Source: Flavobacteriales bacterium UBA2104 (GTDB taxonomy: Bacteria > Bacteroidota > Bacteroidia > Flavobacteriales_D > Crocinitomicaceae). From it: a stretch of 36,165 nucleotides of DNA. Below the pieces are notes generated by a model that saw only the letters and a program-made list of their open reading frames with translations, did not search any database and had not been told where the DNA came from. Location of the stretch: the NCBI GenBank assembly GCA_002331485.1, contig DCYS01000039.1, forward strand, positions 1-36,165, given 5' to 3'. The translations under genes and the position numbers were made by a program. Positions 1 through 7,420 of the stretch are shown in pieces (positions within the stretch are counted from its first letter, which is position 1; the number at the start of each line of letters is the position of its first letter).

Positions 1-1
1 A

Positions 2-2362
2 GGAGGTGAGATCGATACAGCATCGTTTGTAATGCTTAGTGAAGTATCAGATGGACAGTCATGTCCAGAGACAGTAACACGAACGTACCAGATCGCAGAT
101 ACATGTGGTGTAACAGTTACATGTACTCAAACAATTGTGATCAACGATCTAATTGATCCAACAGGAACAGCACCAGCACCGATCGCAGTTCAGTGTATTG
201 GAGATGTGCCAGCAGAAGATGTAACGATCATTACAGATGAAGCAGATAACTGTACAGCAGCTCCAACAGTAACACATGTAGGAGATGCATCAGATGGACA
301 GACTTGTCCAGAGACGATCACACGAACATATAGAATCGAAGATGCATGTGGTAACTTCATTGAAGTAGATCAAATAATCACCGTGAATGATGATATTGCA
401 CCAACAGCAACAGCACCAGCACCTATCGCGGTTCAGTGTATTGGAGATGTGCCAGCAGAAGATGTAACGATCATTACAGATGAGGCAGATAACTGTACAG
501 CAGCTCCAACGGTAACACATGTAGGAGATGCATCAGATGGACAGTCATGTCCAGAGACGATCACAAGAACATATAGAATCGAGGATGCATGTGGTAACTT
601 CATTGAAGTAGATCAAACGATCGTAGTAAATGATGATATTGCACCAACAGCGTCTAACCCGGCTACGACAACAGTAGCGTGTGCAACAGATGTACCAGCT
701 GCAGATCCAGCAGTTGTGATAGATGAAGCAGATAACTGTACAGCAAACCCAACAGTAACATTCATCTCTGAAACATCAGATAACAATGTATGTAATGGTG
801 AAGAGTTAACGCGTGTTTATGAAATTGCAGATGATTGTGGAAACACAACAACAGTTACGCATACGATTATCATTGATGCATTCGACCCCGTATTTAACGT
901 AGCTGGAACAGATCCTACTCAATGTGGAGCTAATGACGGCTTCATAACTGTTACAGGATTAAATCCAAATGAAGACTACGACATCTCTTACAATGGAAAT
1001 CCTGCAGTAACTGTTACAACAGATGCTAATGGAGAATATGTGATCGGAGGATTGACAGCAGGAAGTTACACAGACTTCACTATAAATCCAACATCTTGCC
1101 CATTATGTGTTGTAGTTAATAACACTAACATCAACCTTGTAGATCCAAATGCACCTCCGGTTAATGCTGGTCCTGATCAAACTGTTTGTGAAGGAACTCA
1201 AGTAACATTAAATGCTGATAACCCAAATGGAGCGAACATTCAATGGAATAACGGAGTTGTTGATGGAACACCATTCACACCGGCCGTAGGTACGAATAAC
1301 TATACCGTGACAGCTGAAATAGCAGGCTGTACTTCAACTGATCTAGTTGTTGTGACAGTAAATCCTATACCAAATGTTAATGCAGGAAATGATGTAGCAG
1401 TTTGTGATGGAGAACAAGTTGTTTTATCAGGTTCTGGTGCAGACAGTTACACTTGGGACAACGGAGTAACTAATGGAGTTGCGTTCGTTCCAACTCAAAC
1501 AACGACTTACACCGTGACGGGTACTTCATTAGGTTGTTCTGCAACTGATGAAGTTGTAGTAACTGTATTTGACAATCCAGATGTTGCATTTAGTGCTGAT
1601 AATACAGTTGGATGTATTCCTCAAGAAGTAAACTTTACGAATAATACAGCTAACGCGCTTGAATGTGAATGGAACATAGGTGGAAACATTATTACTGATT
1701 GTAACCCAAGTTATACATTTACCGCTGCAAATTGCTATGATGTTTCTCTAACCGTTACATCAAATGATGGTTGTACTTCTACGTTCACGGAGCAAAACTA
1801 TGTTTGTATTGATGATTATCCTACGGCGAACTTCTACGCAAATCCAGCTGAACTAACATCACTCTATAATGAAACGGAATTTGTAAATGGTTCAACTGGA
1901 GCGTCTACTTATGAGTGGGATTTTGGAGATGGTAATGGAAATACAGAAGTGAATCCATCTCACGAATATCCTGGAGAAGAAGAAAATGAATTCTTAGTTC
2001 AGTTGATCGCGACAAGTCAGTATGGTTGTACGGACACTGCTTATCAAACAGTTCTGATGAGAGAAGAGTTGATCTTTTACGTTCCGAACACGTTTACACC
2101 TGACAACGATGATTACAATGAAACATTTAAACCTGTATTTACTTCCGGTTTTGATCCTCAAAACTATACCTTGCTGATCTTCAACCGTTATGGAGAAACG
2201 ATCTTTGAATCGAACAATGCTGAGATAGGTTGGGATGGTACTTATGGGGCAGATTCAGATGTTATTGTGAAAGACGGTACTTACGTATGGAAGATCATCT
2301 TCAAGACTAAATATGAAGACCAACGAGTTGTAAAAGTTGGACACGTTAATGTATTGAAATAG
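2..2362 (+). CDS. T9SS type B (gliding-motility C-terminal domain) secreted protein, 5'-truncated by window
   Basis: The reading frame is open from base 2, so the true start lies outside the window; the ATG at 32 falls in the middle of a repeat. The visible part has 786 residues. It begins with tandem cysteine-containing repeats of 81 residues (period 243 bp; full units near 158-400 and 401-643, a diverged unit to about 885, and a partial unit before). A SprB-like module and Ig/PKD-like modules follow, including a WDFGDGNG PKD signature. The last ~90 residues (from about VPNTFTPDNDDYN through FNRYGE, WDGTY and GTYVWKI) match the gliding-motility-associated C-terminal (CHU_C) domain, the type B sorting signal of T9SS. 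By family knowledge it is a very large exported or cell-surface protein, possibly an adhesin. The ligand is unknown. A terminator follows at 2382-2413. High confidence in class, none in specific function. Confidence 0.88.
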   Translation, partial: GGEIDTASFVMLSEVSDGQSCPETVTRTYQIADTCGVTVTCTQTIVINDLIDPTGTAPAPIAVQCIGDVPAEDVTIITDEADNCTAAPTVTHVGDASDGQTCPETITRTYRIEDACGNFIEVDQIITVNDDIAPTATAPAPIAVQCIGDVPAEDVTIITDEADNCTAAPTVTHVGDASDGQSCPETITRTYRIEDACGNFIEVDQTIVVNDDIAPTASNPATTTVACATDVPAADPAVVIDEADNCTANPTVTFISETSDNNVCNGEELTRVYEIADDCGNTTTVTHTIIIDAFDPVFNVAGTDPTQCGANDGFITVTGLNPNEDYDISYNGNPAVTVTTDANGEYVIGGLTAGSYTDFTINPTSCPLCVVVNNTNINLVDPNAPPVNAGPDQTVCEGTQVTLNADNPNGANIQWNNGVVDGTPFTPAVGTNNYTVTAEIAGCTSTDLVVVTVNPIPNVNAGNDVAVCDGEQVVLSGSGADSYTWDNGVTNGVAFVPTQTTTYTVTGTSLGCSATDEVVVTVFDNPDVAFSADNTVGCIPQEVNFTNNTANALECEWNIGGNIITDCNPSYTFTAANCYDVSLTVTSNDGCTSTFTEQNYVCIDDYPTANFYANPAELTSLYNETEFVNGSTGASTYEWDFGDGNGNTEVNPSHEYPGEEENEFLVQLIATSQYGCTDTAYQTVLMREELIFYVPNTFTPDNDDYNETFKPVFTSGFDPQNYTLLIFNRYGETIFESNNAEIGWDGTYGADSDVIVKDGTYVWKIIFKTKYEDQRVVKVGHVNVLK
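158..643 (+). repeat. Two near-identical 243-bp tandem coding repeats
   Basis: Bases 188-197 (gttcagtgta) recur at 431-440, and the flanking sequence repeats with the same 243-bp period. The two units differ at only scattered positions, including synonymous ones such as aca/acg. Each encodes one 81-residue module (APAPIAVQCIGDVPAED through VNDDIAPTA). A partial upstream unit and a diverged unit at about 644-885 flank them. The near identity at DNA level points to recent duplication or gene-conversion-like homogenisation. Confidence 0.9.
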
Positions 2363-2381
2363 AGAAAGAAATAATTCACTC

Positions 2382-2413
2382 AAAGCGCTACAGATGTGTA
2401 GCGCTTTTTTTTT
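2382..2413 (+). terminator. Intrinsic terminator after the T9SS type B protein
   Basis: A perfect 10-bp stem (AAAGCGCTAC / GTAGCGCTTT) with a 6-base loop runs into a run of T, 20 bases after the stop codon. Confidence 0.93.
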
Positions 2414-2508
2414 GATGTATTTTGATGAAAAATTGTAACAATAACCTATGATTCTCGTTATACATCGGAGTGGTACAATATTTGAATTTATCCTTATAAA
2501 ACTTATAA

Positions 2509-4551
2509 ATGTTACGGACTTCTACTTTACTTTTCTTATTCACGATCCTATTTTTTTCAACCATCGCGCAAACAGAAGATGAATCGTGTGAACCACCAAA
2601 AAAGAAAGTTCAAAAGTTATTAGATAAAGCTAAAAATGCCGAACCTCGTGAAGCTTCAAAACTATTCAATGAAGCTATCGATGAAGATGATGATAACGCA
2701 ATGGCTTATTACGAGTTCGCAATGTACGCATACAATCGAGGATTAGAACAATACGAAAAAAGTCCGAATCCCAAATTAGGTGATAAAAGCATGCAAACTG
2801 CAGAAAAACTGTTTAAACAAACCTTAGAACGCTGTTCGGACTATCACGCCAATTGTTTTTATTATTTAGGAATTATAAATTATTCTTTCAACAAGCAGGA
2901 TGCGGCAATGAAGTATTTCAGAGCATTTAAAGATTTCAACGTCTCCGACATATCCAAATATTCACCAGATAGAGAAAAACGACTACAAGACGTAGGTGAA
3001 GTTTTAGCTAAATATGAAGAAGAGCAATCCTTTTTTGAAAATGAAGTTCCATTTGATCCAAAAAAAGTGAAAAATGTGAGCACAGCACAGGACGAATACT
3101 TTCCAATGATTTCACCAGATAATGAGATCATGTTCTACACCAGAAGAGTCGATCGAACAAATAAAGGTGATATTATCTCAACTATTAGAGAGGAGTTTAC
3201 GTGGTCAAAAAGAGCAACTATGAATAGCGAATTCGATGGTGGAAATCCCTTGAAACCACCATTTAACAATGGAACTTTTCAAAGTTATGGAGCAGCTACA
3301 ATGTCTGTTGATAATAAAGAGATGATCATTTGCGCATGTAAAGATGTAGATATTCGTGGACAGCAATATCGAAACTGTGATCTATACGTAACGTATTATG
3401 AAAGATCGGGAGAAGGTGGTAATGATTATACCTGGACGGAATTAAAAAATCTTGGTGATGGAATTAATACGATTGATGGATGGGAAGGTCAGCCTACTCT
3501 ATCTTCAGATGGTAACACATTATATTACACAGTGAACAGACCATCTTCGCAAAACAATGATATTTACCTGTCAGAGCGATTAGATGATGGTAGCTGGGGA
3601 CCTTCTAAACCTTTTGCAGAAATCAATACTAGAGGAAAAGATAAAAGTCCTTTCTTCCACCAGGATAGCGAAACATTCTACTTTGTATCTAGTGTATCAG
3701 AAGAAAGAAAGGGATTGGGGGGCACTGATATTTTTTACATGAGAAAACAAGACGATGGATCATGGTCGAAACCTAAAAATATTGGGTACCCAATTAATAC
3801 TGAAGAAGATGAGATTGGTCTTTTTGTTTCTACCGATGGTAAAGAAGCATTTTTCTCATCGCGACAAAGAGGTGTTTGGAACATTTACTCTTTTGAACTT
3901 TACGAAGAAGCCCGACCTAAAGCAGTTACAGTTGTTAAAGGAACCTTGACTGATGAACAAGGAGATCCTGTGGTAGATGCAGAATTAGAGATCTCTTATG
4001 AGAATTCTGATGAAGTACAAAAGGTACGTGTAAATGGTAACGATGGTAAATATGCTGCGATTGTGAAAACAGATGAGCCGCAAGATGTTATGATCAACGT
4101 TAAAAAAGAAGGTCATGCCTTCAACTCTAAGATCATCACCAAGGATGAACTGGCTGAAGGAAAAACGATCCGAGATAAAGATATGGATGTTGAGAAAATA
4201 AAGGTCGGTAAACCTTATACGATCAATGATATCTTATATGAGACCGCTTCTGCAGAATTATCGAAACGATCAAAATTCATATTGAGACAATTTGCGAGAT
4301 TCCTAAAAGAGAACGAATCTATTACGATACTAATTCAAGGACATACAGATAATGAAGGAAATGCTCAACGAAACCTAGAGCTCTCCGATAGACGTGCTCA
4401 AGGAGTGAAAGATTACCTTGTTGAATTGGGAATTTCGAGCAAAAGACTAAGTGCAAAAGGTTATGGTCAAACACAACCTAAAGTACCAAATACATCCGCT
4501 GCCAATAAAGCTCAAAACCGTAGAACGGATTTCGTGATCGAGAAAAAGTAA
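2509..4551 (+). CDS. PorE-like TPR / PD40 beta-propeller / carboxypeptidase-regulatory-like / OmpA protein
   Basis: 680 residues with an N-terminal signal peptide (hydrophobic TLLFLFTILFF, likely cleaved after about residue 20). Domains in order: TPR-like helices (~30-130), PD40/WD40-type blades marked by SPDNEIMFYTRR, SSDGNTLYYT and STDGKEAFFSS (~190-470), a CarboxypepD_reg-like beta domain (~475-560), and an OmpA-family peptidoglycan-binding domain (~575-680) with GHTDNEGNAQRNLELSDRRA. This order is that of PorE, which links T9SS components to peptidoglycan in Porphyromonas. Many Bacteroidota have several such proteins, so orthology is not proven. Unlike PorE, described as a lipoprotein, no lipobox is seen. 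A near-consensus -7 element (AATATTTG, 2477-2484) precedes the start. Location is probably periplasm or outer membrane. Confidence 0.85.
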   Translation: MLRTSTLLFLFTILFFSTIAQTEDESCEPPKKKVQKLLDKAKNAEPREASKLFNEAIDEDDDNAMAYYEFAMYAYNRGLEQYEKSPNPKLGDKSMQTAEKLFKQTLERCSDYHANCFYYLGIINYSFNKQDAAMKYFRAFKDFNVSDISKYSPDREKRLQDVGEVLAKYEEEQSFFENEVPFDPKKVKNVSTAQDEYFPMISPDNEIMFYTRRVDRTNKGDIISTIREEFTWSKRATMNSEFDGGNPLKPPFNNGTFQSYGAATMSVDNKEMIICACKDVDIRGQQYRNCDLYVTYYERSGEGGNDYTWTELKNLGDGINTIDGWEGQPTLSSDGNTLYYTVNRPSSQNNDIYLSERLDDGSWGPSKPFAEINTRGKDKSPFFHQDSETFYFVSSVSEERKGLGGTDIFYMRKQDDGSWSKPKNIGYPINTEEDEIGLFVSTDGKEAFFSSRQRGVWNIYSFELYEEARPKAVTVVKGTLTDEQGDPVVDAELEISYENSDEVQKVRVNGNDGKYAAIVKTDEPQDVMINVKKEGHAFNSKIITKDELAEGKTIRDKDMDVEKIKVGKPYTINDILYETASAELSKRSKFILRQFARFLKENESITILIQGHTDNEGNAQRNLELSDRRAQGVKDYLVELGISSKRLSAKGYGQTQPKVPNTSAANKAQNRRTDFVIEKK

Positions 4552-5838
4552 TTATTTCGCGAGTTGCTTGAAGTCAGATCCAGTTGGACTTTGATGAATA
4601 TCCAGATCAAAACTGTGTATCACAGAAAGTAAATGATCAAAGATATCAGCAATAACGATCTCATACTCTGCCCAAACCTGAGTAGCTGAAAAACAGTAGA
4701 TCTCCAATGGCAGTCCATTATCTTTCGGTTGTAGTTGTCGTACCATCAACGTCATGTTTTGATTTATACTTGGATTGTTCTTCAGGTAATACTCAATGTA
4801 TCTTCTAAATAATCCTATGTTTGTCTGACGTCTAGCGTGAATTTGCTCATCATCTACAAGCCCATTCTCTTCGTTATATTTTTCTATTTCTTTCTGCTGC
4901 TCAACAATAAATTTTGAAAGGATCTTCACCTTTGACAAACGATCTAGCAAAGGTTTTTCGGCAAACTTCACAGAGTCGATCTTTACATTCAAAGAACGCT
5001 TGATCCTTCTACCGTCCGAGTCCTGCATTCCACGCCAATTCTTAAAACTATCAGCAATAAAGCTGTAGGTCGGAATTGTCGTAATGGTCATGTCAAAATT
5101 TTGAACTTTTACTGTTGTTAAGTTGATCTCAATTACATCTCCATCTGCTCCGTATTTCTCCATTGTCACCCAATCTCCAATACGCAACATATCATTCGCA
5201 GTAATCTGTATACTTCCGACGAACCCTAGAATGGTATCCTTGAATACAAGAAGTAGAACTGCAGTCATTGCCCCTAAAGAAGTTAGGAAGAAAGTTGGGG
5301 ACTGATCAGTGATCACAGAAAGTAAGATGATTATAAAAACAAGTGTTACGATCAACTTGAGCGTCTGATTATATGCACCAATAGGTTTACCTTCAAAAAA
5401 TGGCTTTTCCTCGAGAATGACCTTCAATGCATTTAGGAATCGTCTGATACTAACCAGAACAGCAAAGATGATCAAGAAGTCATTGATCCTTGTCGTAAAA
5501 TCAAATGCATCCGGGAACGCAAAAAACACGATAGAAAAGAAATAATCCATAAATAGCAAAGGCAAAACATGAGCCAATGCATTGAAAAACTTCTTCTCAA
5601 CAAGCACGTCATCCAATTTGGTTTTCGTTCGACTCGCAAACGTGTGGATAATACCTACCAAGACTTGACGTGTCAACCACCAGATCAGAATTGATGCAAC
5701 GATCATCGCACCTAAGAGACCTAGCATCCAATAGTATTTATCATCCTGGAAAGCCTCGTTTGCCAATAAAGCCTCCATACCATTTTCTTCGCCTTTCAGG
5801 TAATAACTTTTAATCCAATCGAAAAGTAGAATCTTCAT
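4552..5838 (-). CDS. ybdG: MscS-family mechanosensitive channel, YbdG/MscM type
   Basis: 428 residues from the ATG at 5838. A TTG 30 bases further upstream would overlap the divergent gene and its promoter, so it was not used. Several hydrophobic segments (~40-60, ~105-145, ~160-215) precede an MscS beta domain. The stretch IGDWVTMEKYGADGDVIEIN, then TTVKVQNFDMTITTIPTY and FKNWRGMQDSDGRRIKRS, is characteristic of the YbdG subfamily, an inner-membrane channel that responds to hypo-osmotic or milder osmotic stress. The C-terminal ~150 residues form the cytoplasmic domain. A TACTTTTG -7 element lies at 5857-5864. The stop codon directly abuts the convergent PorE-like gene, with no room for a separate terminator. 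Confidence 0.9.
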   Translation of the reverse strand: MKILLFDWIKSYYLKGEENGMEALLANEAFQDDKYYWMLGLLGAMIVASILIWWLTRQVLVGIIHTFASRTKTKLDDVLVEKKFFNALAHVLPLLFMDYFFSIVFFAFPDAFDFTTRINDFLIIFAVLVSIRRFLNALKVILEEKPFFEGKPIGAYNQTLKLIVTLVFIIILLSVITDQSPTFFLTSLGAMTAVLLLVFKDTILGFVGSIQITANDMLRIGDWVTMEKYGADGDVIEINLTTVKVQNFDMTITTIPTYSFIADSFKNWRGMQDSDGRRIKRSLNVKIDSVKFAEKPLLDRLSKVKILSKFIVEQQKEIEKYNEENGLVDDEQIHARRQTNIGLFRRYIEYYLKNNPSINQNMTLMVRQLQPKDNGLPLEIYCFSATQVWAEYEIVIADIFDHLLSVIHSFDLDIHQSPTGSDFKQLAK

Positions 5839-5856
5839 CCTTTTGGTTATTTTTAG

Positions 5857-5864
5857 CAAAAGTA
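5857..5864 (-). promoter_or_regulatory. -7 element of the mechanosensitive channel gene, in a 34-bp divergent intergenic region
   Basis: The minus strand reads TACTTTTG, an exact fit to the Bacteroidota TAnnTTTG motif, 18 bases before the ATG at 5838. No clear -33 TTG is seen. The whole gap to the divergent CPBP gene is 34 bp, so both genes must share this region for transcription start. Confidence 0.6.
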
Positions 5865-5872
5865 ACAAATCT

Positions 5873-6430
5873 ATGCGTCCTAAAATACAGTTTCACCTAT
5901 TGGGATGGATTACACTGCTCGTATTTCCTGGTATAGGACTTTGGCTGCTTTGGTACTTTGAGGATATCCCTATCATTGAAGTTCTCGAGCTACATGATAT
6001 ATTTACACCCAAAACACTGTTAGGAATTGAATTTGGTCTCTTCTATGGCTTATTCATTCTAGCCGTATCACAACATGACATATTCAAATCAATGTCTCAT
6101 CATCAGGAAAGATTGTTTCGATCACTCCAACTAAATTGGGGTGATATCATTTTTATGTCTTTCTGCGCTGGATTTGGTGAAGAGATCTTATTCAGAGCAG
6201 GAATCCAGACCTGGTTGGGACCATGGATAACAACTTTTTTGTTCATTGCCGTTCACGGTTACTTCAATCCAACATCATGGAAACAGAGTATGCTTGGACT
6301 AGTATTATTTCCATTCATACTGATTATTTCCTTTAGTTACGAACTCCTGGGGCTTTGGTTCTGCGTTGGAGCGCACTTCTCCTACGATCTTCTAATGTTC
6401 CAGGGAGTTTTGAGGAAGCGATTAAAGTGA
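5873..6430 (+). CDS. CPBP family intramembrane glutamic endopeptidase (CAAX protease / Abi-like)
   Basis: 185 residues from the ATG at 5873; the in-frame TTG at 5843 lies in the opposite gene's promoter. Hydrophobic segments lie at ~10-28, 48-66, 88-101, 117-129 and 140-167. The signature EExxxR is present as E103-E104-I-L-F-R108, with H128 (AVHGYFNP) and H168 (GAHFSYD) in the positions expected for the conserved histidines of the Rce1/CPBP family. These are membrane proteases; bacterial members act in prenyl-protein-like processing, bacteriocin immunity or unknown roles. The substrate here is unknown. It diverges from the channel gene, and its 3' end overlaps phhA tail-to-tail by 9 bases. 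Confidence 0.85.
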   Translation: MRPKIQFHLLGWITLLVFPGIGLWLLWYFEDIPIIEVLELHDIFTPKTLLGIEFGLFYGLFILAVSQHDIFKSMSHHQERLFRSLQLNWGDIIFMSFCAGFGEEILFRAGIQTWLGPWITTFLFIAVHGYFNPTSWKQSMLGLVLFPFILIISFSYELLGLWFCVGAHFSYDLLMFQGVLRKRLK

Positions 6431-7204
6431 CAACTTTGGATCAGCGATCGCCCCTCTAATCTTAGTAGCGATCTCCTCTAACATGGGCTCAAGCTCAACC
6501 AAGGAGTTACTGATCTCTTCAAATGAATTGATCACAAAGTAAAGTTCCTGAATTACGGTATTGTCAAAATCCGTCCTTACCACTTCAAACACATCGTAAG
6601 CTTTTCGTTTGGGTCTTTCTGATAGACTGAATGTAGACTCTCCGGAAGATGAAAGTATTCCTGCACCGTAGATCTTCAGATCTTCATCATCGCGTTGAAT
6701 TAATCCGAATTCAACAGTAAACCAATAGAGCCTTCCCAAACAAGTTAATACCTCTGGCACATCAGCATACTGGACACCCAACCTACCTATTTGCCTGAAG
6801 AATGAACAAAACGTTTCATTAGTTAATAAAGGCATATGACCGAAAGCATCATGAAACATATCAGGTTCTGACAAGTAATCCAATGAGTTCATAGCACGTA
6901 ACCAAGTTGAAGAAGGAAATTCTTTCTTCTCTAATAATTTAAAAAAATCTGCCTCCTCAATAATCCCTGGAACTACTCTAATTTTCCAGCCTGTTGTTTC
7001 CTTTAATCGAACATTCACCTCATCAAAATCAGGAATACGATCTGTAAATCCGATCGTATCTATCGCCTTCAAAAAAGACTCATCCGCCATTCTACTCAAT
7101 TGCTTCATCTGACGATCAAAAAGAATCTTCCAAACAGCTTGATCTTCATCCGTGTAATCCGAGTAAACCTGTCGCATTCCGCGAATCATTTCATATGATT
7201 TCAT
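6422..7204 (-). CDS. phhA: Phenylalanine 4-monooxygenase (phenylalanine hydroxylase)
   Basis: 260 residues from the ATG at 7204. The longer frame begins at a GTG (7234) inside the terminator hairpin loop, so it is rejected. Aromatic amino acid hydroxylase catalytic domain without an ACT regulatory domain, as usual in bacteria. The iron ligands are visible: H118 and H123 in FHDAFGHMPLL and E165 in WFTVEFGLI. It converts phenylalanine to tyrosine using a reduced pterin and oxygen, in the cytoplasm, either to make tyrosine or to start Phe degradation. Immediately upstream is a Tyr/Trp-rich leader ORF with a terminator ending 12 bases before this ATG, which argues that phhA is controlled by attenuation and serves tyrosine supply. 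No pterin recycling gene lies next to it. Confidence 0.95.
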   Translation of the reverse strand: MKSYEMIRGMRQVYSDYTDEDQAVWKILFDRQMKQLSRMADESFLKAIDTIGFTDRIPDFDEVNVRLKETTGWKIRVVPGIIEEADFFKLLEKKEFPSSTWLRAMNSLDYLSEPDMFHDAFGHMPLLTNETFCSFFRQIGRLGVQYADVPEVLTCLGRLYWFTVEFGLIQRDDEDLKIYGAGILSSSGESTFSLSERPKRKAYDVFEVVRTDFDNTVIQELYFVINSFEEISNSLVELEPMLEEIATKIRGAIADPKLSL

Positions 7205-7216
7205 ATTTCCACAAAT

Positions 7217-7248
7217 AAAAAAAGCCCGATTCACAATGAACCGGGCTT
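7217..7248 (-). terminator. Attenuator terminator (3:4 hairpin) in the phhA leader
   Basis: On the minus strand AAGCCCGGTTCA (7248-7237), loop TTG, TGAATCGGGCTT (7233-7222) form a 12-bp stem with one G-U pair, followed by seven T (7223-7217). It sits between the leader ORF and the phhA ATG at 7204, so it would stop transcription before the gene. On the plus strand no T run follows, so it is not the terminator of a plus-strand gene. Confidence 0.88.
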
Positions 7249-7320
7249 CTCGTTAATACTAATATTATAATTAATTGCATAACATACCGGTTCCCATTGC
7301 TGAGTTACAATACCAGTATG
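7238..7320 (-). promoter_or_regulatory. Alternative RNA pairings of the phhA attenuator (1:2 and 2:3)
   Basis: Segment 1 is CATACTGGT (7320-7312, over the Tyr7-Trp8-Tyr9 codons), segment 2 is GAACCGGTATG (7293-7283), and segment 3 contains CCGGTTC (7244-7238). Pairing 1:2 gives 9 bp (one G-U) and allows the terminator. Pairing 2:3 gives 7 perfect bp and removes the 5' arm of the terminator. The pairings are seen in the sequence; the regulatory logic is inferred. Confidence 0.75.
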
Positions 7321-7336
7321 AATACATTTTAGTCAT
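7271..7336 (-). CDS. phhA leader peptide (21 codons, Tyr/Trp-rich)
   Basis: The minus strand carries ATG (7336-7334) through TAA (7273-7271). The peptide starts MTKMYSYWYCNSAMG and ends MLCN. Four of residues 5-9 are aromatic (Tyr5, Tyr7, Trp8, Tyr9); there is no Phe. The regulatory codons overlap RNA segment 1 (7312-7320), which can pair with segment 2 (7283-7291) over 9 bp with one G-U. Segment 2 (7287-7293, GAACCGG) can instead pair perfectly over 7 bp with segment 3 (7238-7244, CCGGTTC), which is part of the terminator stem. A ribosome stalled at Tyr9 would cover about to codon 13 and leave segment 2 (codons 15-18) free; one reaching the stop codon would mask part of it. This is the geometry of classical ribosome-mediated attenuation. 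A TAATTTTG element at 7342-7349 lies 5 bases before the ATG. Confidence 0.82.
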   Translation of the reverse strand: MTKMYSYWYCNSAMGTGMLCN

Positions 7337-7341
7337 GTCTG

Positions 7342-7349
7342 CAAAATTA
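7342..7349 (-). promoter_or_regulatory. Candidate -7 element for the phhA leader transcript
   Basis: The minus strand reads TAATTTTG, matching TAnnTTTG, 5 bases before the leader ATG. No -33 TTG is found at the usual spacing, so the promoter may be weak or lie further upstream. If it is used, the transcript would be almost leaderless. Confidence 0.45.
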
Positions 7350-7420
7350 TAAAAACTTTTGAATTGTTGTTAATATTTTATGTTGCTCATCAAATAATTA
7401 ACAATTCATTGATAATTTAA

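Noticed and set aside
290..520. Antisense frame with many cysteines opposite the tandem repeats
   Set aside because: It is a shadow of the repeat coding sequence: the Cys-rich composition comes from reading tgt/aca-rich codons backwards.
158..643. Repeats considered as a CRISPR array
   Set aside because: Units are 243 bp, contiguous, without spacers, and translate into one open frame of a secreted protein.
5839..5872. Overlapping starts of the channel and CPBP genes
   Set aside because: The overlap appears only with TTG starts. With the ATGs at 5838 and 5873 there is a 34-bp divergent promoter region.
7202..7234. A longer phhA start at GTG 7234
   Set aside because: The GTG lies inside the loop of the terminator hairpin. 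The ATG at 7204 follows the T run and gives a normal N-terminus.
7350..7420. AT-rich region upstream of the phhA leader as a further gene or RNA
   Set aside because: Only a weak inverted repeat (ATTGAT/ATCAAT) near the LRR stop codon is seen, with no T run or open frame of note.
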